Of a stretch of 64,000 bases of DNA, positions 33,929-45,415 are shown in pieces (positions within the stretch are counted from its first letter, which is position 1; every line of letters starts with the position of its first letter). Where the stretch lies: positions 41,605,349 through 41,669,348 of the forward strand of contig CAMZMU010000020.1 of the NCBI GenBank assembly GCA_947311845.1, read 5' to 3'. The translations under genes and the position numbers were made by a program. The DNA is from Poa pratensis (Eukaryota > Streptophyta > Magnoliopsida > Poales > Poaceae). Below the pieces are notes generated by a model. That model was not told the origin of the DNA. It saw only the letters and a list, made by a program, of their open reading frames with translations, and ran no database searches.

Positions 33929-34657
33929 CAAAAATGGAAAAAAGGACACAAAACGACAGCCTCGGAATCCTCAAATGAGGGCCGAGCGCGTGTAGACCTG
34001 AAGTCAGCGGCGCTCAAAGCAGGATACGCGCAGCGCCGGCCCGGGCCCGTGTATATCTCGACGATAACGATCATTAACGAGTCAAACAAACGACGAGCTA
34101 GATTAAATGAGAGCAGGCGGCATGTGTGGTCTAGTGGTGTAGAAGGAACAAAGTGGCCACTGTTTGTGGCTTTATTGAAATTCAGCGAAAACTGGAGGCC
34201 ATTACCGAATCCAGCGACAGACAGTGACACAACCATAATTTGAATATCGGAGGGTCCGCGCTGACATGCTCCGGACATTAATGGGCATCCTGCGATCACC
34301 GCAGCGTGGAGAGATTAACCGTAGCCGCTTATATATTCGGCCCGTCAAGAAATTAATATAACCGCAGGCTGTTACTTTTATAGGCCGTCGCTTACTTTTT
34401 CCGAAATGGGCCGTAAAAACAAGCCGGCTACAGCCTCCTAATATCGGGGGCGGGTTTATTTCATAGCCATCGCCGAGATTATAGGAGCCACGCTCCGATT
34501 TTACCCGTCCTAAATAAAACCTTTTAACAGCCGCTTTTTCTTGGAGGCGGTTAATCTGGGATAACCGACTGAGGTGTAGCGTATGGTAGTCTCTTATTTT
34601 TTTAATTGCTCTAACCGCCGCTAGCAACAGACTGTAATACTCGTTTTTCTACTAGTG
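33929..34657 (-). mobile_element. Terminus of a CACTA-type DNA transposon
   Basis: The right end reads TTTTTCTACTAGTG, so on the minus strand it begins CACTAGTAGAAAAACGAG, the standard grass CACTA (En/Spm) end. Subterminal short motifs such as AACCGCC, GGCGGTTA and AGCGGCTGTTA recur within about 350 bp of the end, as in CACTA subterminal repeats. GGA (34658-34660) should be one copy of the 3-bp duplication; the insertion lies inside the Tat-3 RNase H region. The left boundary is the Tat-1 LTR. The other terminus was not found in this window. Confidence 0.75.
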
Positions 34658-34660
34658 GGA

Positions 34661-35733
34661 TATCGCTCCCCGGCGTCGCGCAGCACCGAGCTGATGAAGT
34701 AAATCGGGTGCTGAACCTTGCGGGTCACCGAATCCTCGACGGTTCAGTTTCCTCCATGTACTCCGCATCTTCATGTGGGGTGAAATAGCCCCCGGTGACG
34801 TTCCTTCGGAGTGAAGCTCTCCGTTCTCAGCGATGGAGATCGTGGCGTTAGTGGGCAAAGCCGGCTCGACGTGAGGATCTTCAGATCCTTGGTCACCTGG
34901 CTGCCTTTTCTTGCTTGGTTGCCCCGGGAGGATGTTCCCGGGACGCTTGCCCTTGGTCTTGCTTGACTTCTTTGGAGGAGCGTCACGCTCCACTACAAGC
35001 ACAACACTGATCACCTGGTTGGTGGCAGCGATGTACAGTAGCAGGGGCTCCTTCTCCGTCGGGGCCACGAGGATGGGTGGCGAGGCGAGGTAGCGCTTAA
35101 GAGATTGTAGAGCTTCTTCAGCCTCGGGGTTCCACTTCACGGGGCCCGGTTTCTTGAGCAGCTTGAAGAAGGGCAGAGCTCGTTCTCCAAGCCTTGAGAT
35201 GAGGCGCCCGAGTGAAGTGATGCACCCGTTGAGGCGTTGTACGTCCTTGACCCGCCGGGGCGCCTCCATGCACTCGATGGCCTTGATTTTGTCGGGGTTG
35301 GCCTCAATCTCCCGATGGGAGATCAAGAAACCCAGCAGCTTGCCAGACGGGACCTCGAACATGCATTTGTCCGGGTTGAGCTTGAAGTTGACCCGGCGGA
35401 GGTTGTTGAAGGTCTCAGGTCTTGAATGAGGGAGTCCTTGTACCGGGTTTTGACCACGATGTCGTCGATGTACGCTTCGATGATGCGGCCCATCTGGGAG
35501 CCCAGGCATGCTTGCATGGCGCGCTGGAAGGTAGCGCCGACGTTTCGGAGGCCGAAAGGCATCCAGGTGTAACAGAAGCAGCACTTGGGAGTGATGAAGG
35601 CCGTCTTTTCCTGATCTTCCACCGCCATCATGATCTGATGATACCCGAGAAGGCATCCAAGAAACACAGCAGCTCGCACCCGGCCGTGGAGTCCACGATC
35701 AAGTCGATACGCGACAGTGGGAATGGATCCTTG
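34661..35733 (-). pseudogene. pol: Tat-3 RT and RNase H segment
   Basis: Minus strand reads [40 protein letters not shown], catalytic YIDDIVVKTRYKDSL, VGATFQRAMQACLG, then RNase H EKEPLLLYIAATNQVISVVL and TRKVQHPIYFISSVLRDA, where the CACTA terminus cuts it. It joins directly, after removal of Tat-2 and one CCTTG, to the RT start at 46574. Frameshifts lie near 35690 and 35415. Confidence 0.88.
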
Positions 35734-36674
35734 TGTCGCAGCAGTGGAACATGGGGTTCCCCTAGTACTGCCAAAGTGGGTCCACCCCATGTGGGCCCAA
35801 GATGAAGATGGACAAGACCAAGACTCAAGTCAAGCTGGCGGGTTCACCGTCAGGACACGCAAGGCCTGCATCGACAAAGGGCTCCGGTCCTGGGGACCTT
35901 CCGGGTCCCCGAACCAAGCAAGAAGGCCAGGAAGGACCCGAGAGCCCGAGTTCCCGGCAGGAGGCCAGGCTCCCTCTCGGGTACTTCCCCACGTCCCTGT
36001 GGATAAGCACTCCACCTCACGCGGAAGACTTGGGAAGCAAGGCGAAGGCAGCGCGGGCGGGAAGCACGTCCCGTGGTGGTGTCAGCTCCTGTCCACCCCA
36101 AGGCGGACGCTCCCACCTAACCCAAAGGAGACGCTAGGCTGAGGAGAGGCCACGTCTCCTCCTAAACTAGATGAGGAGGGTCCTTCACCCCGAAGGTCCC
36201 TCATGCCCCTCACGTGACCCTGTGGCAACCCCTTAGCCTATAAAAGGAGGACCAAGGCACGGAGAGAGGGAGGTCGAAGCAAGGACGAACCAAGGTAGAA
36301 CCAAGCACTAGAACCAGAGCAAGACTAGACTAGGGCTGCGAAGGTAGAGGGAAGGTGATCTCCTCCGGGTCAGGATCTGTCCTTCTTCTACCTCCAGCCA
36401 AAACCCTTCCGGGTACCCCATCCGGGAGGTTCCATTGTAAGCCACACTATGAAGAACCCATCAATCCAGACATGCAGGAGTAGGGCTTTTAGCCTCCGGG
36501 CGGCCTGAACCTGGGTAGCTCCTTGTGTCCCTTTGGTTGCATGCTTTGATCGTGGAGAGGAGAGCTTGATCTAGACTCCGCCCAAGAAGACGATTCTCAG
36601 CCTCCTTCGCGCCCCGTGCCGAACCTAAAAGGGGGTATCCTATACTCCCGGTGTCCGTGCAACGAGACACGACA
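35734..36674 (+). repeat. Tat-2 5' LTR
   Basis: 941 bp, TGTCGCAGCAG...GACACGACA. TATA box CTATAAAAG at 36238-36246, followed by GGAGGACCAAGGCACGGAG. Confidence 0.93.
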
Positions 36675-36676
36675 TC

Positions 36677-36695
36677 TGGCGCGCCAGGTAGGGGG
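36677..36695 (+). promoter_or_regulatory. Tat-2 primer binding site
   Basis: TGGCGCGCCAGGTAGGGGG, two nt after the LTR end and identical to the Tat-3 site at 49545-49563 on the other strand. It contains the palindrome GGCGCGCC. tRNA species not assigned. Confidence 0.85.
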
Positions 36696-36747
36696 CGCAA
36701 GCGCTGGTTCATCTTCATCAAGTTCATCGGCAAGTTCTTCGTCAAGC

Positions 36748-38640
36748 ATGCCTCCGAGGAAGAAGGGAGACCTGCGGCGTCCAAGCCGGTCTCTCCCTCA
36801 CGCACTCAAGCTTCAGCTGAACGTCGTGCTGCTGGCGCACGGCGGAGCGTCTCTCCGTCCCCGCCTCCCATGGAGAGGGTGGCGCCGGACGAAGTGGACG
36901 GTCGCGACAAGGACAACGGCCCTGGCGGAGCGGCGGCTCCAAAGGGCACCCCATGCCTCCTCCTCGCTCGGGGAGAAGAGCGTCTGCAACGGCGCTGGCA
37001 AGGAGCCCACCGCTGGAGGAGGGAACCACGGCGTTCGCCCCAGCGGGGATCCACGAGCATCCAAGAGCAAGACCTCCGCGCACTCGCCTTCGGACGTGCA
37101 AGCTCGCCATGATGCTCTAGTCGCTGCCAAGGCCCTGATGCAGTTCCCTCCAAGCAGCGGCGATCCCAAGGTCTACCAAGAATGGAGGACTCGCGTCGAG
37201 AGGCTCCTCGACTTCGCCGATGGTGGTCCGTGGGTCGAACCCACTCAAGCTCCCACCGTCGACATCCCGGAGCAGCACAAGACAAGACACGTGATCCGCG
37301 AGGCCAGCCTCGTGGTGAACGTCAAGCCAAGACGGCGCCTCCTCGCACCGCGCCACCGATGGCTGATCGGCTAAACCGCGATCACGGCGAGGCCATCTCC
37401 ATCGGGTCGTCTACCTCGCGCAACCCAGATCTTCGTGACGAGCTCAACAGCCGTCAGAACGAGGATATGCGCACCCGCATCGAGCGTCGCCGAGAACGTC
37501 ACCGCCGGGAAGATCGGGGCATCGACCTCGCCGAAGGCTGCCTCGCCCTCGCCCCCGAGTTCCGCCACTTCAACTGGCCCAAGAAATTCAAGATCGACGT
37601 TCTCCGCTACGACGGCACCACGAACCCCCGGGACTTTCTGCAGATCTACTCTCTTGCTGCGATGGTTGCCGGGGCCGACGAGGTCATGATGGCCAACTGG
37701 TTCCCATTGGCCCTGAAGGGAGATGCCCAGACTTGGCTTCTCAACCTTCCCAAGTGCTCCATCCGTTCCTGGCGGGCACTGAAGGAGCAGTTTCTGGGGG
37801 CTTTCCAAGGCGGGTACGAGCGCCCGGGGGCTCCCAGTGATCTCCACGACTTCAAGCAGTGCCGGGTGAAACTCTCCGCAAGTTCATCCAGCGCTTCACC
37901 CAGAAGATGAACACCATCCCGTGCATCAAGGAGGAGTTGGTGATCCAGTCCTTCCACGCCAACGTCCGCAACCCCAAGATGCGCGAGAAGCTGAGCATCC
38001 ATCGCGTCGAGTCTGCTCGTAAGCTCTGGGAGCTTGCAGATCGGTGCGCTCGAGCTGAAGAAGGAGCCAAGTTCCCCGGGGAGGATGAACCCGAGGACAA
38101 GGTCGCTCCAGCCAAGAACAAGAAGCGGGACCCTGGACCCGACAAGCGGATCTTCGTCACCGAGCCTCTTCCGAAGAAGACCAAGCCCGCGCCGACTTCC
38201 GAGGAAGAAGGTGAAGGTGATCCCTGGTGCCACATCCATCCAGAAGGCAACCACTTGCTCAAGGACTGCCGCATGCTCAAGAACCTCGCCATCCGGGAGC
38301 AACGCCGAGCTGATGGGGTCAGTCAAGACGGTTGCTACAACTGCGGCACTGCCGGGCACATCGCTCGTGACTGTCCCACGGGTCGCCAAGGCGGAGGCGG
38401 CCGTGGATGGAACCGAGGCGGTGGCCGCGGGGGCCGTGGAGGAGGACGCGGCGGTCAAGGTGGTCGCGGGTACAACACTCCGGAGGCCCCCACGGCGGCA
38501 ACGGGGAAGCTCCGGCTCCCCAAGGAGGCAACGGCGGCAAGTATCAAGAAGTCACTGGAGTTGTCGGGTGCATCCACGGAGGGTCTTCTCTGCCTCCCTC
38601 CAACGGCGCCTGCAAGAGACTTGTCCGGGAGCTGAACGCG
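36748..38640 (+). pseudogene. gag: Tat-2 gag, frameshifted
   Basis: Starts MPPRKKGDLRR at 36748, a Lys/Arg-rich N-terminus. Further on, in shifted frames: a helical segment (ALMQFPPSSGDPKVYQEW, 37136), Retrotrans_gag block (FNWPKKFKIDVLRYDGTTNP, WFPLALKGDAQTWLLNLP, about 37570-37760), ETLRKFIQRFTQKMN (37865), zinc knuckle CYNCGTAGHIARDC (38335) and a Gly/Arg-rich RGGRGGGRGGQGGRG tail that likely binds RNA. Frameshifts occur near 36780, 37050, 37330 and 37850. Gag builds the particle and packages RNA. Confidence 0.88.
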
Positions 38641-39358
38641 GTTGCTTCTGCTCCGTCCAAGCCCCTGGACTGGTCTAGTCAAGTCATCACCTTCGACCCA
38701 GAAGACCACCCTGCAACACTGCCGGGGTCGGGACCCTGCCGCTGATCGTGTCGCCCGTCATCCACAACTACAAGGTCACCAAGATGCTGGTCGACGGAGG
38801 CTCCAGCCTCAACTTGCTGACGGCGAAGGTCCTGGCTATCCTTCAAATCCCCTGTCTCGCCTGCAAGACACCGGGGTGTTCCAAGGCGTGAACGGAAGTG
38901 TTACTCGACCCCTCGGGAAGATCACCCTTCCGGTCACCTTCGGCGACTCCAAGAACTTCCGCACCGAGGAAATCGTCTTCGACATCGCCGACACTCCGCT
39001 ACCGTACAACGGCATACTTGGCAGACCTGCTCTGGCCAAGTTCATGGCCGTCTCCCACTTCGCCTACAACATGCTGAAGATTCCGGCGCCGTGGGGTGAT
39101 CAAGGTCAAGGCCGACATCGACGATGCTATCTACTGCGTTCACCAGCTGAACCAGACGGTGGCAATCATGGCGGATGTCCCTCAAGGTGTACAGGATGAT
39201 GATGGGGCTCTCCCCGGGGGCGAAGGGCACCCTGGGGGCTCCACATCTACTCCCCCAAGAAGGCGCCATTCCATGGCGATCCGCAGCTGACCAAGAAGGT
39301 GGCGCTAACCAGCGACGGAGTTCGCTCCATCACCATCGGCGCCCGCCTCACCGACAAA
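38641..39358 (+). pseudogene. Tat-2 protease region
   Basis: Encodes NAVASAPSKPLDWSSQVITF, the aspartic protease active site TKMLVDGGSSLNLLTA (about 38779-38826), GVFQGVNGSVTRPLGKITLP, NGILGRPALAKFMAVSHFAY, and ends TIGARLTDK just before the amber codon. Two frameshifts (about 38730 and 38860) separate the pieces. The protease would cut Gag and Pol inside the particle. Confidence 0.87.
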
Positions 39359-39361
39359 TAG
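39359..39361 (+). promoter_or_regulatory. Conserved in-frame amber codon between protease and RT (Tat-2)
   Basis: GACAAA-TAG-GAA-AGC-GCG-CTC, same place as in Tat-1, Tat-3 and Tat-4. Protease before it and RT (LVAFLRENSDVFAWEASGLP) after it are in one frame. Confidence 0.65.
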
Positions 39362-42300
39362 GAAAGCGCGCTCGTCGCCTTCCTTCGGGAAAACTCTGAC
39401 GTCTTCGCGTGGGAGGCGTCAGGTTTACCCGGCGTTCCAAGGGAGGTGATCGAGCACAAACTGGCGGTCAATCCGGGGGCTCGCCCCGTGAAGCAGGTTC
39501 TCCGGAACCAAAGCAAGGAAAAGCTGGAATTCATCATCGCCGAGGTGGACAAGTTGATAGAAGCTGGTGTCATCCGGTCGGTTCCCCACCAAGCTGGGTG
39601 GCCAACCCCGTGGTGGTACCGAAGCCCATGACCTTCAAGTGGAGACTCTGCATCGACTTCACAGACCTGAATAAGGCCTGTCCCAAGGACCCTTTCCCCC
39701 TGCCGCGGATCGACATGATCGTGGATTCCACGGCCGGGTGCGAGCTGCTGTGTTTCTTGGACGCCTTCTCCGGGTACCACCAGATCATGATGTCACTCGA
39801 GGACCAAGAGAAGACGGCCTTCATCACTCCCAAGGGCTGCTACTGCTACACCCGGATGCCTTTTGGCCTCCGAACGCCGGCGCTACCTTCCAGCGCGCAA
39901 TGCAAGCATGCCTTGGGCACAGCTGGGCCGCAACGTTGAAGCGTACATCGACGACATCGTGGTCAAGACCCGGTACAAGGACTCCCTCATCCAAGACCTG
40001 CACGAGACCTTCGAGAACCTCCGCCGGGTCAACTTCAAGCTCAACCCCGACAAGTGCGTGTTCGGGGTCCCCTCCGGCAAGCTGCTGGGTTTCCTGGTCT
40101 CTCACCGAGGGATCGAGGCGAATCCGGACAAAATCAAGGCAATCGAGCGCATGGAGGCGCCCCGGCGGGTCAAGGACGTACAGCGCCTCAACGGGTGCAT
40201 CACTGCACTCGGGCGCTTCATCTCAAGGCTTGGGGAGCGGGCCTTACCGTTCTTCAGGCTGCTCAAGAAGTCAGGCCCCGTGGAGTGGACCTCCGAGGCC
40301 GAGGAAGCCCTGCAGTCCCTTAAGCGCTACCTCGCCTCGCCACCAATCCTCGTGGCACCAGAAGAGAAGGAGCCCCTACTACTGTACATTGCTGCCACCA
40401 ACCAGGTGATCAGCGCTGTGCTTGTGGTAGAGCGTGACGCTCCTCCGAAGAAGTCAAGCAAGATCAAGGGCAAGCGACCCGGGAACTCTCTCCCGGGACA
40501 ACCGTGCAAGAAAAGGCTGCCGGGTGACCAGGGGTCTCACGATCCTGACGTCACTGCAACCTTACCAGACGGCGGAGCCCGTCGGGAATGGAGAATCTCC
40601 CTCCGACGAGACTTCGCCGGGGGCTACCTCGTCCCCACCCCAAGACGTCGACGTGGAGGAAGCCGAGCCCTCTCAGGACTCGGCGACCCGCAAGGTGCAG
40701 CACCCGGTCTACTTCGTCAGCGCAGTGCTGCGCGACGCCCGGGAGCGGTACCCCATGATGCAGAAGCTGCTGCTGGCAATCCTCATTGCCTCCCGCAAGA
40801 TGAGGCCGTACTTCCAAAGCCATCCCATCACGGTGGTCCAAGTACAACCTAAGAAGCCCCCTGGAGAACCCACTTGCCACTGGTCGCATATCATGGTGGG
40901 CCATGGAGCTTCAAGGTTTCGGTCTCAAGTTCGAGCACACGGACAACATCAAGAGTCAGGCGCTGGCGGATTCACGGCCGAGTGGACCGAGACGGCGTTC
41001 GACGACCCGGAAGAGGAAACCTGCCTCCCCGGGAAGGAAGATCCTAGCGCCTGGACCATGCACTTCGACGGCTCCTACACCAAGGGGAAAGGAGGTGCTG
41101 GGGTTGTCCTAACCTCACCAACCGGGGACCGGCTGAAGTACGTCGTCCAGATGCACTACCAAGGGAACATCTCCAACAACACGGCGGAGTACGAGGGCCT
41201 GCTCGCAGGACTTCGTGCTGCCCGGCCTCGGCATCAACAAGATCGTCGTCAAGGGTGACTCTCAGTTAGTCATCAAACAAGTGAACAAGGAGTACGCGTG
41301 CCCTCAGATGGCACCATACGTTGAAGAGGTCTGGAAGCTGCAGCGGCGCTTCGACAACTTCCGGGCTGTGTACGTCCCACGGGGAGAAAACACGGCCGCG
41401 GATGAGCTATCGCAGGTGGCGTCCAAGCAAGAACCAGTGCCTCCCGGGATCTACATCGAGGTCCTCAGGCGACCTTCGATCCACCCGAGAGGCTCGCGAC
41501 AAGATCTGCGCCGGGGGCTGGCGACCCTTCTACCTCGACAACACGGGTAGCCAGCCCAGAAGCTCAAGACCCGGCAGCCCCTCGCGGAGGAAGCTATGCT
41601 TTCTTTCCGTCGGATGGTGCTACCGGTGGAAGGAACCCACCCACCCTGGGCCCGGGACATCGTCAAGTACATCATGGAGCACGCCCTCCCGGAGGACGAT
41701 CACGACGCCGAGCGGGTGGCTCGTCAAGCCAAGCTCTACGTCATGATCGACGGCGAGCTCTACCGGCGACGGGACAACGGAGTCAAGCTCCGCTGCATCC
41801 CTCAAGAACAAGGCCAAGTACTGCTACGGGACATCCACGAGGCACATGTTCAAGTCATGTGGCATCAAGATCACTGGCGGGTAAAGTTTTTCACGGGTTC
41901 TACTGGCCAACAGTCCTCAGTGATGCGAGCAGCTAGTCAAGACCTGTGAAGCCTGCCAGTACTATGCGAAGAACATACATCAGCCGGCGCAAGCTCTGCA
42001 GCCAATTCCAATCTCCTGGCCGTTCGCGGTCTGGGGGCTGGACATCGTGGGAAGATACCGAAGTCTGTCGGGGGCCATGAATACCTTTTCGTGGCCATCG
42101 ACAAGTTCACAAAGTGGGTGGAAGTGATGCCAGTACCAAGACAGACAGCTCAAGCAGCCATCAAGTTCATTGAAGGGATCGTGTACCGCTTCGGAGTACC
42201 CAACAGAATCATAACGGACAATGGCTCTCAGTTCACAAGCCGATCCTTCCTCAACTTCTGTGAAGAGCTGGGAATCAAGGTGTGTTTTGCCTCGTGTCCT

Positions 42301-42874
42301 ACCCAAGGTGCAATGGGCAAGTGGAGCGAGCCAATGCGGAGGTCCTAAAGGGTTTGAAGACCAAGGCCTTTGACAAGTTAGAAGACAAGGGCAAGAACTG
42401 GATTGAGCATCTACCAAGTGTCTTGTGGTCCCTCAGAACCACACCAAGCAGAGCCACTCAAGAAACACCATTCTTCCTTGTCTATGGAGCAGAAGCCGTC
42501 TTGCCAACAGAGCTCAGGCATGGATCCCCCCGGGTACTTGCCTATGATGAAGACGCACAAGCTGAGAGGAGGATTGATGACATCAACTTCCTGGAAGAGG
42601 TGCGGTGCGAGCTTCCTTACGATCTGCTCGATACCAGCAAGGGCTCCGCCGCTATCATGATCGCCATATCCGTTCACGGGTACTGGAACCCGGAGACCTG
42701 GTTCTCCGCAAGAAGCAGAAGCTTGATAACATGAACAAGCTGTCGTCCAAGTGGGAAGGACCTTATCGGGTGACGCATACCCTGAGACCCGGAGCTGTTT
42801 ATCTGGAGGACGAGAAAGGCAGGCCGGAGGGCAACGCCTGGAACATCGAGAATCTCCGGAAATTCTACCCCTGA
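39362..42874 (+). pseudogene. pol: Tat-2 RT, RNase H, archaeal-type RNase H and integrase
   Basis: In order: RT start (VIEHKLAVNPGARPVKQVLR, 39447), LCIDFTDLNKACPKDPFPLP, catalytic YIDDIVVKTRYKDSL (39943), RNase H (EKEPLLLYIAATNQVISAVL, 40366), second RNase H with MHFDGS, NNTAEYEGLLAG, GDSQLVIKQ and NTAADELSQ (41057-41440), integrase with FVAIDKFTKWVEVMP (42090), TDNGSQF (42217), NGQVERANAEV (42310) and C-terminal WEGPYRVTHTLRPGAVYLED, ending at 42874. Single-base frameshifts are scattered (near 39590, 39880, 40560, 40850, 41210, 41530, 41860, 42040, 42300, 42600). The domain set is complete; a low mutation load in substitutions suggests a recently active source. Confidence 0.9.
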
Positions 42875-43896
42875 ATACGAACATGAATCGCAGATAGTTC
42901 GAGTCAACTAAGCACGCCCAAGGGGCTAGTGTTCTGTATAAGGGTGTAAGAATCGTCGCCAAGGAATAAAAGATAAGTTTTTCAATTCCGTGAGCCTCTC
43001 TTGTTGTCGTGAAGTGTGTTATCCGTAACAACCCCCAAGCAGGGGGCTGACATGGTGCCGGTGGCTGACAGGTCGAGCGCGAGTAGCCTATCAGTAGGCG
43101 CTGCCACCTGATCGTGCCGTACTGCCGCGGTAAGAAGTGGAACGGGCAGTGCTGTGTTTTAAAGAACCTAAACACAGAAATGCACATTCAACTTTGCTTG
43201 CGGGTTGCTCCGGATGAAACACTTTCACGACATGTAAGGGAGGGTCCATTCTTTTCCTACTGAAAGTGTGTTATGTAGCGCCTCTCCCGGGACAGGAATG
43301 GATGCTGAAGAGCGGCTCAGGAGCTGGGTACCCGGGAAGGACATAGAGATCAAGGCACGGCAAAAACCAGCTAAGTCTTTGCATGTGCATCTTGCATTCT
43401 AGGCATAATATCTCGCTCGGAGTCAATATACCACCAACCTGCGCATGCTTGACAGTTGATGAGAACCTTTGCGGGGGTAATGCGTCCTCCCCGGCGAACG
43501 GTCAGATTTCCCTTCTGGCCTAGTACCCGTGGCTGTGGAGTGGACTCCCGGAAGGCATAGTGCTCTTAGGGGTGCTGCTACCGGTACAGGCGGTTAGAGT
43601 ACTTGTCACCTAAGAGATCTCCTCAGAAAACTTGACGGCGCGTTAGTGCAAGGGGAGGTTTGGGAAATGACCCCGGGAGTTGAGCCCTAGGATTGCATTC
43701 ATCTGAACTTACATTCTGAATTTACAATTCTGATTACATTCAGTCGAAGCTTTCCTGGATACATATCTAGCCTATGCTACTAAGGCCAGCTCAGAGCTCC
43801 TGGCTGTGCAGATCTGTCTTCTGTTTTATTGCCTGCCGGGTGAACTCCGGACTCCCGGGGACGCCTGGGATGAAGGAGGGCATTCGCGCAGGATCT
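42875..43896 (+). other. Tat-2 3' region, non-coding spacer
   Basis: No gene seen. PPT-like AGCAGGGGGCTGAC occurs near 43033-43047 and GCGGGGGTAA near 43471. The spacer separates integrase from the convergent antisense gene ending at 43897. Confidence 0.6.
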
Positions 43897-44370
43897 TCAG
43901 GGGTCCCACGGGCCGGGGAACTTCCGGGCAAACCCCGGCACATGCTGGCTGCAGAGGAGGTGCACGTGGTCCACGAACTTATCCATGATGTCTTCCTCAT
44001 CCTGTACGAAGGAAGAATCGAGTCAAGGCGCAGGATCTTCCCAAGGGTCGTATTGCCAGAACCAAGGCACCTTACCTTGAAGACATCGTCAAGGTCGCAG
44101 AGGAGGCGGATCAATCTCTGATTGCCTGCGGCCTCCTTCCACAGCTCCATCTTGATGGTGTCCTTCCGGGTCGCCAGCGCCACCGACGCTTCCATGGCAG
44201 CAGAACCGGCGATGTTCCCCACCGCGGGAAAACCAAGGAGACCCGAGGGCAGGAACGACCTCGTCCTTTCCAGTGGCTCGGGCTCCAGCTTCGCTGGGTG
44301 CCTCCGCCGCTCCTCGAAGACGGACTCCGCCGTCGACACGTCGGACAAGGCCCTCTCTGCTTCGCCACAT
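43897..44370 (-). CDS. Tat-2 antisense gene 2: two-exon protein, family unknown
   Basis: Minus strand. Exon 1 ends at 44076, intron 44075-44002 is GT-AG (GTAAGG...CGTACAG), and exon 2 (44001-43897) ends with TGA. The joined frame is in phase: ...LLCDLDDVFK then DEEDIMDKFVDHVHLL..., ending PGPWDP. A minus-strand TATA box (TATAAAA) lies at 44454-44448. The start is unresolved: ATG 44370 has the right spacing from the TATA box but is in another frame, so one frameshift is needed; an in-frame ATG in strong context (GCCATGG) at 44195 would give 74 aa. No family was recognised; the protein is acidic and probably helical. Antisense to Tat-2 gag-pol and downstream of the B3-like gene on the same strand. 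Confidence 0.55.
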
Positions 44371-44447
44371 TGTTCTGCGGGCGTGGAGAGGCAAGGAAGA
44401 AGAGGAGCAGCAAGGCGAGAAGATGTGTCAAGGGTAGTCTGGAGGTC

Positions 44448-44454
44448 TTTTATA
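44448..44454 (-). promoter_or_regulatory. TATA box of antisense gene 2
   Basis: Minus strand GGCCTATAAAAGACC, with a candidate start codon at 44370, nearly the same spacing as for antisense gene 1. Confidence 0.55.
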
Positions 44455-44689
44455 GGCCTCCCACGCTCCACCTACCCCTTGACGCTACGGCTGCTGCAGT
44501 AATGGGAGCGCGTTTTGCAAAAAACTCGTTCTCATTCACACGGACGCGACACGAGACAAGGAGGAAACAAGATCTTCTTCATTTACAAGGACTACAAGGG
44601 GACGATCTTTTTTACAACAAAAAGGTTGGCTCCCATCGAGCAAGGAGCACCGCCGTACAATGGAAGACGCTACTTCCAGAAATACGTCG

Positions 44690-45333
44690 TCAAGGCCGCG
44701 GGGAGGAGGTCAACGAGATCTCCATGGCGCCCGTCCGAAGCTCCTCGCCTTCAGGAAGACGAGCTCCCCCGACCTTGATGTCAGATGAGTTTTCCTCATC
44801 TTCATCCTCGTCGTAGGAGCTCGAACTGCCGCTGCTGCTCTCCATGCAGACACTCCACGTCCGCCATCGACACCGAAGATCTTCACGGAGAGCGTAGCAT
44901 CTCCGTCGTACCGGAACACCAAGCATTGCCCCCGGACAGGCGGCGGGCACGGGAGAACGACTTCCACCCCGGACCCAGAAGCATGGCGCCTTCAGTGGTG
45001 CGCTCCGCCATGGCCCAGGAGGGGCCATTGGGGCAGCCTTCCACTTGCAGCCAGAAGCCGGAGGGTCCGATGTCCTCCGTCGCCATCGCGAAGGAATCCG
45101 GCAGGAGAAGCCGGCTGCGAGGCCTGCGGTTCAGATCCACGATGAACTCGAACGGCGGAAGCTGGTATGAACCATGCTCCTAGGAGGGGAGCAGCGGTGC
45201 CGCGGCCTCCACGGCCGCCGCGACCGCGAATCCCACGACCTCGCGGAACAGCTCGACCACGAGTGGAGGGGCCACTCTCCGCAGCAGCTGAAGAAGAACG
45301 AGGGCGCCCAACTCCTCTCCTCGCTCTCGCCAT
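44690..45333 (-). pseudogene. Tat-2 antisense gene 1: B3-like DNA-binding domain protein
   Basis: Minus strand. ATG 45333 in good context (GCCAATGGCG) opens an Arg/Gly/Ser-rich basic N-terminus (RGRGIRGRGGRGGRG). Then comes a region of about 97 residues (45152-44862) with the B3 pattern: RLLLPDSFA, GFWLQVEG, LLGPGWKSFSRARRL, GQCLVFRYDGDATLSVKIFG. B3 domains bind DNA in plant transcription factors (REM, ARF, VAL families). An acidic Ser/Glu/Asp tail (SSSYDEDEDEENSS) ends at 44690. Two frameshifts break the frame, near 45180 and 44930. A TATA box lies upstream at 45415-45409. The gene lies inside the retrotransposon between pol and the 3' LTR, antisense to both, and may be a captured host sequence. 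The call is from motif spacing only and should be confirmed by profile search. Confidence 0.68.
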
Positions 45334-45408
45334 TGGCGCTGGCAGCTTGTGGGGAGGCCTGGAGTTGGACTGAGGAAGAAGATGAACAAAGCCAGGGGTG
45401 CGCCTCGC

Positions 45409-45415
45409 TTTTATA
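45409..45415 (-). promoter_or_regulatory. TATA box of the antisense B3-like gene
   Basis: Minus strand GCGGCTATAAAAGCGAGG, 76 nt before the ATG at 45333. It lies inside Tat-2, outside the LTR, so the antisense gene appears to have its own promoter. Confidence 0.65.
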
